A stretch of DNA of 14,356 nucleotides from Spirochaetaceae bacterium. Lineage in GTDB: Bacteria; Spirochaetota; Spirochaetia; Treponematales; Breznakiellaceae. Both the position numbers and the translations under genes were made by a program. The stretch spans positions 1-14,356 of the forward strand of contig JAITAM010000095.1 in the NCBI GenBank assembly GCA_031284085.1. The letters run 5' to 3'. Below are positions 1 to 6,802 of the stretch, piece by piece. Under the pieces are notes generated by a model. That model did no database searches. It was given only the letters and a program-made list of their open reading frames with translations, and had not been told where the DNA came from. Every line of letters starts with the position of its first letter. The stretch's first letter is position 1.

Positions 1-1235
1 CCGACTGCAAGGGCGGCTTCGGTTATATGCCGATGCCATACGTCAAGAGTATACGGCGGAACATCAGAAGCGTTCTGCCTGTAACTTTCCCGCACAATAT
101 CCAACACATTGTCTAAAAATTGGCTGAAAGTCCCCCGGACCGCAAAGATACTCTCTTTTCCCTCACCTTTCTTCTCAACGATTGCTTTAATAACTGCCTG
201 CGTATCGTTATCAGGCGGGCGTCCTAGTCCGGCCTTTTCCACATAATCCACCGCCTGCTTCCCCAGCGCAACAATATCGTGCGGGATCGCTCTATTGTGC
301 CGCCGCAAACTATGCGCACTACTAATCGCCACGCCGGCAATAAAAAAAGCCGCCGCATCACGGATAGTCTGCATCGATACCGGTAAAAACGATTCAAGGT
401 AATCGGCAAGGCTTGAATGAATCGGCGTCGCTTCGCCGAAAATCTGCCTGATGATATTTTGTTCAGCCGCAGGACTGCGTTTTGTAAATCGGTAAGGCCG
501 CAGCCGTGATAAAATGGTGGGCAGCAGGGTTTTTTCACGGCTTGTAGTCAGCACAATGGTCAAGTTTTCGGGCGGTTCTTCAAGAACTTTGAGCAATGAA
601 TTGCGTGCGCCATCCTGCATACGATCCGCCTGTTCTATCAGCAGCATTTTTTTCTTTCCAATCGGTGCAATGTGGCTCCAATATGCGCAGTTGCGGATAT
701 GCCCAACCGGAATGGAGTCGCTTATGCCCTCCTCTTCAAGTTTAGCCGCGGCGGTTTGTATAGCCTTAATCTTTTTCTCAATCGCCGCCGGGGTTGTTAT
801 GCTGGGCAGCTCGTCAATATCCTCTTTCAGGGCAACGATTGTATCACCTAGTTTTCCGAACTTGGGATCGCCCTCCCATAACAGCGGCGAGAAGCGGATA
901 AGGAGTTTACGGACCGTCTGCACAAAAAGGATGCGCTTTGTTTGTGGATTTTGCTTAAAGGCGGCAGCCGCTGCGGCAATTTCCGGTGCAAAAGGGCGTG
1001 CACCCAAGACCAATAAGTCCGGGTGCGACAGGATACGATGTTGAGTGCAAGCATGGCAGGAGCAGTGTGTTTCCGCCTCTTTTTCACAGGAAAGAGCGCG
1101 CGCCAATTCAAAAGCCATAGTTGCCTTACCGGAACAGGGAGGTCCGGTGAAGAGCATAGACGGCGCCATGCTTGCGCCTTTAAGATCAGATGCCAGCTGC
1201 ATTGCTGCCGCTTGTTCAATAATAATTTCAAACAT
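1..1235 (-). CDS. holB: DNA polymerase III delta-prime-like clamp-loader subunit (3' end outside window)
   Basis: An ATG-started reading frame stays open for 411 codons and leaves the left edge, so the C-terminus is missing. It encodes an AAA+ clamp-loader protein of the delta-prime/gamma type, which helps load the sliding clamp onto primed DNA. Visible landmarks are a P-loop-like GPPCSGKA at residues 31-38 (the usual Ser/Thr after Lys is Ala), a zinc-type cysteine cluster C50, C58, C60, C63, and the conserved stretch around residues 198-222 ending in LLKVLEEPP. The sensor-1 region reads SRL where the family usually has SRC. Between the cysteine cluster and residue 198 there is roughly 75 residues more than in the E. 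coli protein, including a helical Lys/Glu/Ala-rich part (about 130-170). The P-loop change and the SRL suggest delta-prime rather than the ATP-hydrolysing gamma/tau, but dnaX-like origin is not excluded. No Shine-Dalgarno sequence precedes the ATG. Confidence 0.85.
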   Translation of the reverse strand, partial: MFEIIIEQAAAMQLASDLKGASMAPSMLFTGPPCSGKATMAFELARALSCEKEAETHCSCHACTQHRILSHPDLLVLGARPFAPEIAAAAAAFKQNPQTKRILFVQTVRKLLIRFSPLLWEGDPKFGKLGDTIVALKEDIDELPSITTPAAIEKKIKAIQTAAAKLEEEGISDSIPVGHIRNCAYWSHIAPIGKKKMLLIEQADRMQDGARNSLLKVLEEPPENLTIVLTTSREKTLLPTILSRLRPYRFTKRSPAAEQNIIRQIFGEATPIHSSLADYLESFLPVSMQTIRDAAAFFIAGVAISSAHSLRRHNRAIPHDIVALGKQAVDYVEKAGLGRPPDNDTQAVIKAIVEKKGEGKESIFAVRGTFSQFLDNVLDIVRESYRQNASDVPPYTLDVWHRHITEAALAV

Positions 1236-1405
1236 ACTGAAGTTTACAACAACTAAGCCCACTCTGCCCAGCGCAAGCACAGGCCAGCTTGTTTCAAAGG
1301 TCGGCTTTTTGCAGGTCAGCCTGTTTCAAAATGGTGCGAAGACTCTGCACCGAGTGGGCTAAAGGTCTGACCCCTTTTATAGAATTTTGAAACAGCCTGC
1401 GGCTC
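1236..1405. repeat. Intergenic region with dispersed repeat cores and a spaced inverted repeat
   Basis: This 170-bp gap between the holB start and the lepA stop holds no convincing gene. It contains relatives of the repeat that forms the array at 13451-14233. Two degenerate plus-strand copies lie at about 1274-1300 (ending GTTTCAAAGG) and 1311-1332 (GTCAGCCTGTTTCAAA). A minus-strand copy at 1389-1404 reads AGCCGCAGGCTGTTTC and starts 1 nt after the lepA stop codon. A 9-bp inverted repeat, AGCCCACTC at 1256-1264 and GAGTGGGCT at 1352-1360, brackets the two plus-strand copies. The minus-strand copy can fold as AGCC-GCA-GGCT followed by GTTTC, which could be a very weak terminator for lepA. Confidence 0.6.
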
Positions 1406-3211
1406 TTATTCCTCTTTGGTTTTGAGTACGGCTAGGAAGGCATGTTGGGGAATTTCTACATCACCAACCATGCGCATACGTTTCTTTCCTTCTTTTTGCT
1501 TCTCTAGCAGTTTCCTCTTGCGGGTAATATCACCACCGTAACATTTGGCAAGCACATCTTTGCGCAGCGGATTCACCGTTTCTCGGCTGATAATCTGTCC
1601 GCCTATGGCGCCTTGTATAGGTATTTTGAACTGTTGACGAGGAATCTCATCACGAAGCCGCTCGCATATTTGCCGAGCGCGGTTGTATGCACTTTCCTTA
1701 AATACCAGAGACGATAAAGCATCAACCGGCTTACCGTTAATCAGAATATCTAGTTTTACCAATTCAGTCGCCTGATAGCCGGTAATGTCGTAATCAAAAG
1801 ACGCATAACCACGGCTTAAACTTTTAAGCCGGTCGTAAAAATCAAAAAGCACTTCGGCAAGCGGCATAGTGTAAACCAGCTCCACACGCTTTTCATCAAG
1901 ATAAGTCATGCCGGTTTGTGTGCCGCGCTTTTCTTGGCATAGCGCCATGATATTACCCAAAAAACCAACCGGCGTGATAATAGACGCCCGAATATACGGC
2001 TCCTCCACGCTCTCTATCCGATCCTCCACCGGATAATTAGCAGGATTATCAACAAAAAGCGACTCGCCGCCTTGTAGGCTAACTCGGTACTTAACCGACG
2101 GCGCAGTAAAAATCACAGCCTGATTAAATTCCCGATCCAGCCGCTCCTCAATGACTTCCAAGTGCAGCAAGCCCAAAAACCCACACCGAAAGCCGAAACC
2201 TAATGCAACAGAAGCATCCTTTTCATAGATTAAACTGGCGTCGTTGAGTTTCAACTTCTCCATAGCAAGCTTTAATTCTTCATAATCATTGGAATCAACC
2301 GGATAGATGGAGGAAAAGACCACCGGCTTAATCTCACGGAAGCCCGGCAAAGCTTTTTCACAAGGGTCTTCCACGCCGGTAATGGTATCGCCGACCCGAA
2401 CGTCGCTGACGGTTTTGATACCGGCAATAATGTAGCCTACCGCTCCTGCTCCTAGTTCAGGCATTTCGCAGAGGACAAGCTTGAAAATACCGGCGGCTTC
2501 AAGCTCGTATTCCGCATTATTTGACATAAAGCGGATTTTCATCCCTTTCTTGAGCGTGCCGTCAAATATACGGATGTGTACCACAACGCCTCGATACGGA
2601 TCGTAGTGGCAATCGAAGATCAGAGCTTTAAGCGGCGCAGTGCTGCTGCCGTTTGGCGCGGGGATACGCTGCACAATAGCCTCAAACAAAGTATCAATAG
2701 CGGTACCGTATCGGGCAGACACAAGCAGCACGTCTTGCGCGGAAATACCTAGATCATGCTCAATTTGCACTTTTGTTCCCGGAATGTCCGCTGCCGCCAT
2801 ATCAATTTTGTTGATGACCGGCACAATTTCCAGGTCATGTTCAAGGGCGAGGTACATATTCGATAAAGTTTGCGCCTGCACACCTTGTGTTGCGTCAATG
2901 AGGAGCAAGGCCCCTTCACACGAAGAGATTGCACGGGACACTTCATAAGAGAAATCGACATGCCCCGGCGTGTCAACTAGATTAAGCACATATTCTGTGC
3001 CGTCGTCAGCAGTGTAAGGGATAGTTACAGCTTGGCTTTTTATCGTGATGCCCCGTTCTCGTTCTATATCCATAGTATCGAGGATCTGATCCTGAAAGTT
3101 CCGGTCGGTAACGAGATTGCCCTTTTGGATAAGCCGGTCTGCAAGGGTCGATTTGCCATGGTCAATATGGGCGATGATGCAAAAATTGCGAATATCTGCG
3201 GTATCAGTCAT
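1406..3211 (-). CDS. lepA: Elongation factor 4 (LepA), ribosome back-translocating GTPase
   Basis: LepA/EF-4 is a translational GTPase that binds ribosomes and can reverse translocation; it is nearly universal in bacteria and acts in the cytoplasm or at the membrane. From the ATG at 3211 the protein has 601 residues, normal for the family. The G domain shows the P-loop AHIDHGKST (14-22), the switch region with RERGITIK (51-58), DTPGH (80-84, with catalytic His84) and NKID (134-137). EF-G-like domains follow, then the LepA-specific C-terminal domain with CYGGDITRKRKLLEKQKEGK and VEIPQHAF close to the end. An in-frame TTG at 3229 would add six residues, but the ATG matches the family start and sits 6 nt after a TATACT -10 box. 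No Shine-Dalgarno sequence is present. In many bacteria lepA is cotranscribed with lepB; here no lepB is seen. Confidence 0.97.
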   Translation of the reverse strand: MTDTADIRNFCIIAHIDHGKSTLADRLIQKGNLVTDRNFQDQILDTMDIERERGITIKSQAVTIPYTADDGTEYVLNLVDTPGHVDFSYEVSRAISSCEGALLLIDATQGVQAQTLSNMYLALEHDLEIVPVINKIDMAAADIPGTKVQIEHDLGISAQDVLLVSARYGTAIDTLFEAIVQRIPAPNGSSTAPLKALIFDCHYDPYRGVVVHIRIFDGTLKKGMKIRFMSNNAEYELEAAGIFKLVLCEMPELGAGAVGYIIAGIKTVSDVRVGDTITGVEDPCEKALPGFREIKPVVFSSIYPVDSNDYEELKLAMEKLKLNDASLIYEKDASVALGFGFRCGFLGLLHLEVIEERLDREFNQAVIFTAPSVKYRVSLQGGESLFVDNPANYPVEDRIESVEEPYIRASIITPVGFLGNIMALCQEKRGTQTGMTYLDEKRVELVYTMPLAEVLFDFYDRLKSLSRGYASFDYDITGYQATELVKLDILINGKPVDALSSLVFKESAYNRARQICERLRDEIPRQQFKIPIQGAIGGQIISRETVNPLRKDVLAKCYGGDITRKRKLLEKQKEGKKRMRMVGDVEIPQHAFLAVLKTKEE

Positions 3212-3217
3212 ATTTAC

Positions 3218-3246
3218 AGTATAACACAAGGGAATATGAAAAGTAA
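3218..3246 (-). promoter_or_regulatory. Candidate lepA promoter giving a leaderless mRNA
   Basis: On the minus strand TATACT (3218-3223, five of six matches to the -10 consensus) lies 6 nt before the chosen lepA ATG, which places the expected start of transcription on or next to the A of the ATG. The region 17 nt upstream (TTACTT, 3241-3246) is a poor -35 match. The lack of any Shine-Dalgarno sequence fits a leaderless transcript. The assignment rests on sequence only. Confidence 0.4.
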
Positions 3247-3253
3247 GCCGTCC

Positions 3254-3320
3254 AAGATTTCGGCACAGGCAGACTAAGTTCTCGATGCTGGTATCCGGAG
3301 CAGCAGGCCGGCCTGTGGCT
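3254..3320. repeat. Degenerate single copy of the ~52-nt repeat family between ogt and lepA
   Basis: The stretch reads, in the same order as an array unit at 13615-14233: AAGATTTCGGCACAGGCAGA, then CTAAGTTCTCGATGCTGGTA, then TCCGGAGCAGCAGGCC, then GGCCTGTGGCT. The order CACAG / CTAAG / TCGGCATT-like / GGTATCCGGAG / GCAGGCC parallels units that read CACAGACTG / CTAAG / TTCGGCA / GTATTGGAAG / GCAGGCC. The copy ends at the ogt stop codon (TAG at 3319-3321). It is clearly diverged from the array consensus, so the match is by eye only. Confidence 0.5.
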
Positions 3321-3801
3321 AACGGATTATCGGTATCCCTTCTCGTACCAGCAACGCAATTTTTCGTTCAATGCCGCCGCCATAGCCTGTAAGGCTGCCA
3401 TCTGATCCTATAACCCGATGGCACGGAACCAGTATCGACAAAGGATTGCAGCCAACCGCCCCGCCAACTGCCCGTGCGCTAGTCTGTAATTGCTGTGCAA
3501 GAGTGCCGTAGCTTGTGGTATGTCCATAAGGTATCTGCCGCAGCGAGTCCCATACTGTTCGTTGAAAAGCAGAACCATGAAAAAGAAGCGGTATAGTTAC
3601 CGGCGGCGCTTCACCCTCAAAGTAGGCATCAAGCCAGCGGCGCAGAGAAGAAAATACCGGAATATCACCATCCGTATCACACGGCTCTTGTGGTGTATTA
3701 AGAAAATCCAAGCGGATAAGAGCGCTCATGCTTGGATCGGCACAAGCCCGCAAGCATCCAAGCGGGCTGTCAATGATTGTAGTAAGATTTTGAGTGTTCA
3801 T
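3319..3801 (-). CDS. ogt: Methylated-DNA--[protein]-cysteine S-methyltransferase
   Basis: This 160-residue protein removes alkyl groups from O6-methylguanine in DNA by transferring them irreversibly to its own cysteine. The active-site signature PCHRV is at 126-130 with the acceptor Cys127, followed by the family motif GSDGSLTGYGGGIERK. The helix-turn-helix part shows IPYGHTTSYG (90-99) and the Arg110 finger in ARAVGGAVGCNP. The N-terminal 75 residues are the less conserved ribonuclease-like domain; there is no Ada-type AraC or zinc domain, so it is an Ogt-type enzyme. The ATG is followed by an ordinary N-terminus and no Shine-Dalgarno sequence is seen. It lies 60 nt downstream of the DUF4139-type gene and could be reached by read-through. 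The gene symbol ogt is used for the class. Confidence 0.95.
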   Translation of the reverse strand: MNTQNLTTIIDSPLGCLRACADPSMSALIRLDFLNTPQEPCDTDGDIPVFSSLRRWLDAYFEGEAPPVTIPLLFHGSAFQRTVWDSLRQIPYGHTTSYGTLAQQLQTSARAVGGAVGCNPLSILVPCHRVIGSDGSLTGYGGGIERKIALLVREGIPIIR

Positions 3802-3861
3802 TACAAATACCGAAAGCTGTAAAGGCTATCCTTTTTTTATTAAAGGAAAGATAGGAGAAAT

Positions 3862-5943
3862 TCAAAGGTTTATTTGTGCAATATACGAATCGTATCTGGA
3901 CTGTGCGGCTTTAAGCGCCTCTTGTGCAGCATCGTACTGAAGGGTAAGAGCGTCAATTTCCGCATCCTGTGCACTCAGCCGGCGCAGGTATTCGAGGCCT
4001 TGCTGACTTTGGTTGCCGACCGCATTGATATTCTGCCGTGTGCGTTCCTGTTCAGCAACAAGCCGAGTACGTTTTACCTCTATATCGTTCAATGTTGTTC
4101 TTGTGCTATCAACAGCACGCCGAAGCTCTATTGCCTGCTGGAGAACATCACGCACATTCGCCGGAATCTCGCCGTCATTAGCGTAGCTGATAAACGAATT
4201 GAGGCTTAACTGCCCCAAAGTAATGCGCTCGGTGAACGGTCTTTCTTCTTTAACGGTAAAATCGCTTGCGCCGTTCGGCAGCGTCTTTACAAAGCGGTAA
4301 GTCCAAGCGGTGCGTTCATCAAAACCCGAAGGCTCGGTTAATGTTGCTGAAGAGGTGATAGGATGCTCAATAATAGTTCGCTTTGCCGTGCCGGATACGT
4401 TGTTAAACGTGTATTTCTTTTCATAAACCTGCTTGCGGTTAATGATCATAACACCCTGACTCGCTGTTACGCTGGTAATAAGGCGGCTGTTATTGATTGT
4501 GAGGCTACCGGATACCGACAAGTCATCACCATAGGATATAATACGTTTATCGTTTTCCGGAAAGAAGTCTATAAGCGCATCGCCTGAATACGTCCCTCCG
4601 TCATAGACGGTAATAGGACCGGCGGGTAATTTCATGCCTGTAGTATTGGTGATCTCCGCACTGATAGAAGGATGAACAGTTGCGCCATTGGCAGCTTTTG
4701 AACCGGAGAACACGAGGTACTTATCTGCTTTCACAGTACTCTCCACCAAAGGCAGCATTGCCGACTGCTGCCGCGCAAGTGTTACAGGCGTTTTGATGGT
4801 AAACTCGAACATATCACCTGTAGCCTGCGCCTGTGCAGTCGTAACCGCACCTCCTGCAAGGCTCGGAGCCGGACTGCGTGGCGCTTCCATCTCTGCTGAT
4901 TTAGTAGACATCGCTTCATTTCTCATTACTCCGAAGTCCGCTCTCGATTGTTGAGCTAAGGTCTTTTGCTCAACCGCGCCTTCTTCACCAGCAGCCATAT
5001 CCGCCCATGCCGAGTCGTATGTTTGCGCCTCGGCAATACCGGCTATTGCTAGAGGCAAAGTCGGCCGGTTGGTATGATACGGCGCATAAAGGTTTTGGAT
5101 AAAAGAAACCGGACGACCGGTTACAAGCGACAACTCCACCTGATTCCAATCGGTATCGCTGTCGTTATCAACAATTGCCCAGCCTTGGAGGAGCGGCTCG
5201 TTTTGAGACAAATCAAGCCGATATGATACTTTCCATACCGGAGCTGGAATTACATAACTTAGTGTAACACTGCGCTTATTCGTTCCCGGAAGCGATATAG
5301 CCAAGGTTCGGCTTTGATCAGCGTGCGATGCAAGGATTAGATCAAGCGCCCTGCTTAGATCACTTGTTATCTGTGGGTCCTTAAACGAAAAAGTACCAAT
5401 ATCCTTAATCGCTATAGTCCGTATTCCATCGGGGGTGTTTAAGGCCAAATACGGTACCGATACCAGCACGCCAGAGGCTGGTGCCAGTTCTGCACGCTGT
5501 TCAACACCTATGATCCGACCACTTATGGGATTGGGAGCAAACACCTCGATCTCTGCACCTTTAAGGCTATCAAGTAGATCCGGAACGCTTGGATTAGTGC
5601 TCAGATCAATTTTAAGGCTTTTGAGTGTCCGGTATAACGTTTGCTCCGATGTATAACTGACTTGTGGAGAGCTGCCGGTATCATTTATGGTCAGAGATTT
5701 GAGAGCATCGTTGACCGCAGCTTTATTAAAAGGGAGAAGAACAGTAGCAGAACCATTTACCGTACCGCTATGCTCAAAAAACCCAACACCGGAAGAAAAG
5801 AGAGAAAGCCGCCGCAGAGGAACATTAGCATAACTTGTGGGACTTGCTAGAGCAGCTTTGACTTTTTCAGGATTAGCTTGAGCTGCAAGGGATGTTGATA
5901 GGACTACCGCCCAAAGCGGAAGAAACAATGATTGATATTTCAT
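3862..5943 (-). CDS. Exported DUF4139-type protein with C-terminal coiled coil
   Basis: A 693-residue protein of unknown function. It starts with a signal peptide: Met-Lys, a hydrophobic stretch to about residue 20, and a probable cleavage after AQA (21-23). The mature N-terminus (VPLRRLSLFSSGVGFFEHSG and following NDALKSL) resembles the DUF4139 family and its N-terminal partner domain. The middle contains VIPAPVWKVSYRLDL and NDSDTDWNQVELSLVTGRPV, which are typical of the family, then a low-complexity Ala/Ser/Glu segment and a beta-rich part. The last 95 residues (about 597-693) are a charged, Gln-rich coiled coil. Location should be periplasmic or cell-envelope. I chose the ATG at 5943 over an in-frame ATG at 5952 because 5952 lies inside a perfect TATAAT box; starting at 5943 gives a clean signal peptide. 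No function is claimed beyond the family name. Confidence 0.8.
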   Translation of the reverse strand: MKYQSLFLPLWAVVLSTSLAAQANPEKVKAALASPTSYANVPLRRLSLFSSGVGFFEHSGTVNGSATVLLPFNKAAVNDALKSLTINDTGSSPQVSYTSEQTLYRTLKSLKIDLSTNPSVPDLLDSLKGAEIEVFAPNPISGRIIGVEQRAELAPASGVLVSVPYLALNTPDGIRTIAIKDIGTFSFKDPQITSDLSRALDLILASHADQSRTLAISLPGTNKRSVTLSYVIPAPVWKVSYRLDLSQNEPLLQGWAIVDNDSDTDWNQVELSLVTGRPVSFIQNLYAPYHTNRPTLPLAIAGIAEAQTYDSAWADMAAGEEGAVEQKTLAQQSRADFGVMRNEAMSTKSAEMEAPRSPAPSLAGGAVTTAQAQATGDMFEFTIKTPVTLARQQSAMLPLVESTVKADKYLVFSGSKAANGATVHPSISAEITNTTGMKLPAGPITVYDGGTYSGDALIDFFPENDKRIISYGDDLSVSGSLTINNSRLITSVTASQGVMIINRKQVYEKKYTFNNVSGTAKRTIIEHPITSSATLTEPSGFDERTAWTYRFVKTLPNGASDFTVKEERPFTERITLGQLSLNSFISYANDGEIPANVRDVLQQAIELRRAVDSTRTTLNDIEVKRTRLVAEQERTRQNINAVGNQSQQGLEYLRRLSAQDAEIDALTLQYDAAQEALKAAQSRYDSYIAQINL

Positions 5944-5950
5944 AAGATAC

Positions 5951-5956
5951 ATTATA
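5951..5956 (-). promoter_or_regulatory. TATAAT -10 box of the DUF4139-type gene, probably leaderless
   Basis: A perfect TATAAT on the minus strand is followed by GTATCTT and then the ATG at 5943, so transcription would begin at or within one base of the start codon. No good -35 hexamer lies at 16-18 nt upstream. No Shine-Dalgarno sequence is present. The same arrangement is seen at lepA. Confidence 0.45.
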
Positions 5957-5981
5957 ACGTACCGTGATGAATTTATCTAGT

Positions 5982-6000
5982 ATTGTACAGGTAATACAAT
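5982..6000. promoter_or_regulatory. Inverted repeat just upstream of the DUF4139-type promoter
   Basis: ATTGTA (5982-5987) and TACAAT (5995-6000) form a 6-bp inverted repeat with a 7-nt spacer, directly upstream of the -35 position of the candidate promoter at 5951. The shape is that of a dimeric regulator site, but no regulator is known here and 6-bp arms are common in AT-rich DNA. Confidence 0.25.
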
Positions 6001-6060
6001 TACTAATTTCATAATATTTACAGAAAAAATTGATTAGGTCGACTAAGACATGGCTTACTA

Positions 6061-6076
6061 ATCTCTATATAGAGAT
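6061..6076. other. Perfect 16-bp palindrome in the DUF4139-tRNA gap
   Basis: ATCTCTATATAGAGAT is a perfect, spacer-free palindrome. It lies between the tRNA terminator and the DUF4139-type promoter, about 105 bp from that promoter's -10 box. It could be a protein-binding site; there is no T-run that would make it a terminator. Confidence 0.3.
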
Positions 6077-6097
6077 GTTGATAGGGCTACCCATAAC

Positions 6098-6128
6098 AAA
6101 ACCGGTATCTATTAGAAAGATACCGGTT
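6098..6128 (-). terminator. Intrinsic terminator after tRNA-Val
   Basis: On the minus strand AACCGGTATCT (6118-6128) pairs perfectly over 11 bp with AGATACCGGTT (6100-6110) around a 7-nt loop. The arm ends in TT and is followed by two more T, giving a run of four. It starts 3 nt after the tRNA's last base, so it serves the tRNA transcript and would also stop any read-through from the chemotaxis operon. Confidence 0.75.
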
Positions 6129-6131
6129 ACA

Positions 6132-6205
6132 TGGGCGATACAAGAATCGAACTTGTGACCCCCAGCGTGTCATACTGGTGCTCTAACCAACTGAGCTAAC
6201 CGCCC
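6132..6205 (-). tRNA. tRNA-Val (anticodon GAC)
   Basis: A 74-nt cloverleaf on the minus strand. The acceptor stem is GGGCGGT with ATCGCCC plus discriminator A; the D arm is GCTC/GAGC with GG in the loop; the anticodon arm is CCAGT-ATGACAC-GCTGG, with T33 before the anticodon GAC; the T arm is ACAAG-TTCGATT-CTTGT. The anticodon reads valine codons GUC and GUU. CCA is not encoded: the base after the discriminator is T. The gene has its own promoter and terminator and follows cheX by 64 nt. Confidence 0.97.
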
Positions 6206-6237
6206 GGGGAATGCCAGCGTTTTTATTTATAACTGGC

Positions 6238-6266
6238 AGTATGTCGAATTTTTATCAATCTGTCAA
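6238..6266 (-). promoter_or_regulatory. Sigma70-type promoter for tRNA-Val
   Basis: TTGACA (6261-6266) and CATACT (6238-6243) are separated by exactly 17 nt on the minus strand, with the first tRNA base 32 nt after the -10 box. The -35 box begins 3 nt after the cheX stop codon. A 6-bp inverted repeat (TGCCAG/CTGGCA, 6212-6217 and 6233-6238) overlaps the first transcribed bases and the end of the -10 box. Confidence 0.65.
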
Positions 6267-6269
6267 GTA

Positions 6270-6752
6270 CTAAATCCTTTCACGAATAACAACATTGACC
6301 TCTACTCGGGCATCTTCACCATTTTGCCCAATCAGCATAGGGACAATTAAAGCCTCAACTTCCAAAGTATTTGAAATTTCCATATTATCCCCCGTAAACA
6401 ATGCCGGGGGTGTCAGGTCAAATTTAAAACCAAGATCATGAAGCCGAGTAACTGCTTGAGCAGTGATCATATTAGCAAGTTCCGAGATAGTTGCCTTAAC
6501 CATCTCGTCAAGCACGGTAAATTCCTCGCCATTCATAAGTCCTGCCACATAGAGTGCTGACTTTTTTGTCATGTCAAAAAGTACCCGTCCCTCAACATCA
6601 CCTGCTAGACCAACCAAAGCAGCTACACCCATTATAGACATTGAAGAGGATTTAAGGTACAAACTTCCTCGTTTAACCTCAACACCGCCCAATACCTCCC
6701 GAAGTATATTAAGTGCAGACTCAACAAACGGATTAATATACTCAACTCTCAT
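6270..6752 (-). CDS. cheX: CheX, CheY-P phosphatase
   Basis: CheX removes the phosphate from CheY-P and so ends the motor-switching signal; spirochetes use it where enterics use CheZ. The 160-residue protein begins MRVEYINPF, the normal CheX start, and carries the phosphatase signature SELANMI with Glu91 and Asn94 (ExxN) on the long helix after GLMNGEEFTVLDEMV. The family fold is seen as GVAALVGLAGDVEGRVLFDM followed by that helix. I chose the ATG at 6752 because AAAGGAG (6759-6765) stands 6 nt in front of it; an in-frame start at 6770 would add six residues and lacks this signal. The gene lies 50 nt behind the CheW/CheR-like gene and is the last gene of the chemotaxis operon here. Its usual partner cheY is not next to it. 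Confidence 0.93.
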   Translation of the reverse strand: MRVEYINPFVESALNILREVLGGVEVKRGSLYLKSSSMSIMGVAALVGLAGDVEGRVLFDMTKKSALYVAGLMNGEEFTVLDEMVKATISELANMITAQAVTRLHDLGFKFDLTPPALFTGDNMEISNTLEVEALIVPMLIGQNGEDARVEVNVVIRERI

Positions 6753-6758
6753 AAAAAG

Positions 6759-6765
6759 CTCCTTT
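6759..6765 (-). promoter_or_regulatory. Ribosome binding site that sets the cheX start
   Basis: AAAGGAG with a 6-nt spacer before the ATG at 6752. It decides between this start and the in-frame start at 6770, which lies upstream of the signal. Confidence 0.8.
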
Positions 6766-6802
6766 ATCAAAAAATAGGATTATCGACAAATCTTGATACG
6801 CC

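Noticed and set aside
514..1044. A 176-codon open frame on the plus strand
   Set aside because: It is antisense to holB, whose own frame has clear AAA+ motifs; the composition (Ser/Ala-rich) is that of a shadow frame.
224..1231. Two shorter minus-strand frames (224-538 and 848-1231) that could suggest a broken holB
   Set aside because: Translating from the ATG at 1235 gives one uninterrupted frame to the window edge, so there is no frameshift; these are out-of-frame shadows.
3212..3318. A lepB (signal peptidase) partner gene of lepA
   Set aside because: No open frame of suitable size or with a signal peptidase motif is near lepA; the gap holds only the promoter and the degenerate repeat.
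3802..3861. A terminator between the DUF4139-type gene and ogt
   Set aside because: CTATC...CCTTT can pair with AAAGGATAG only with a bulge, and no T-run follows on the transcribed strand.
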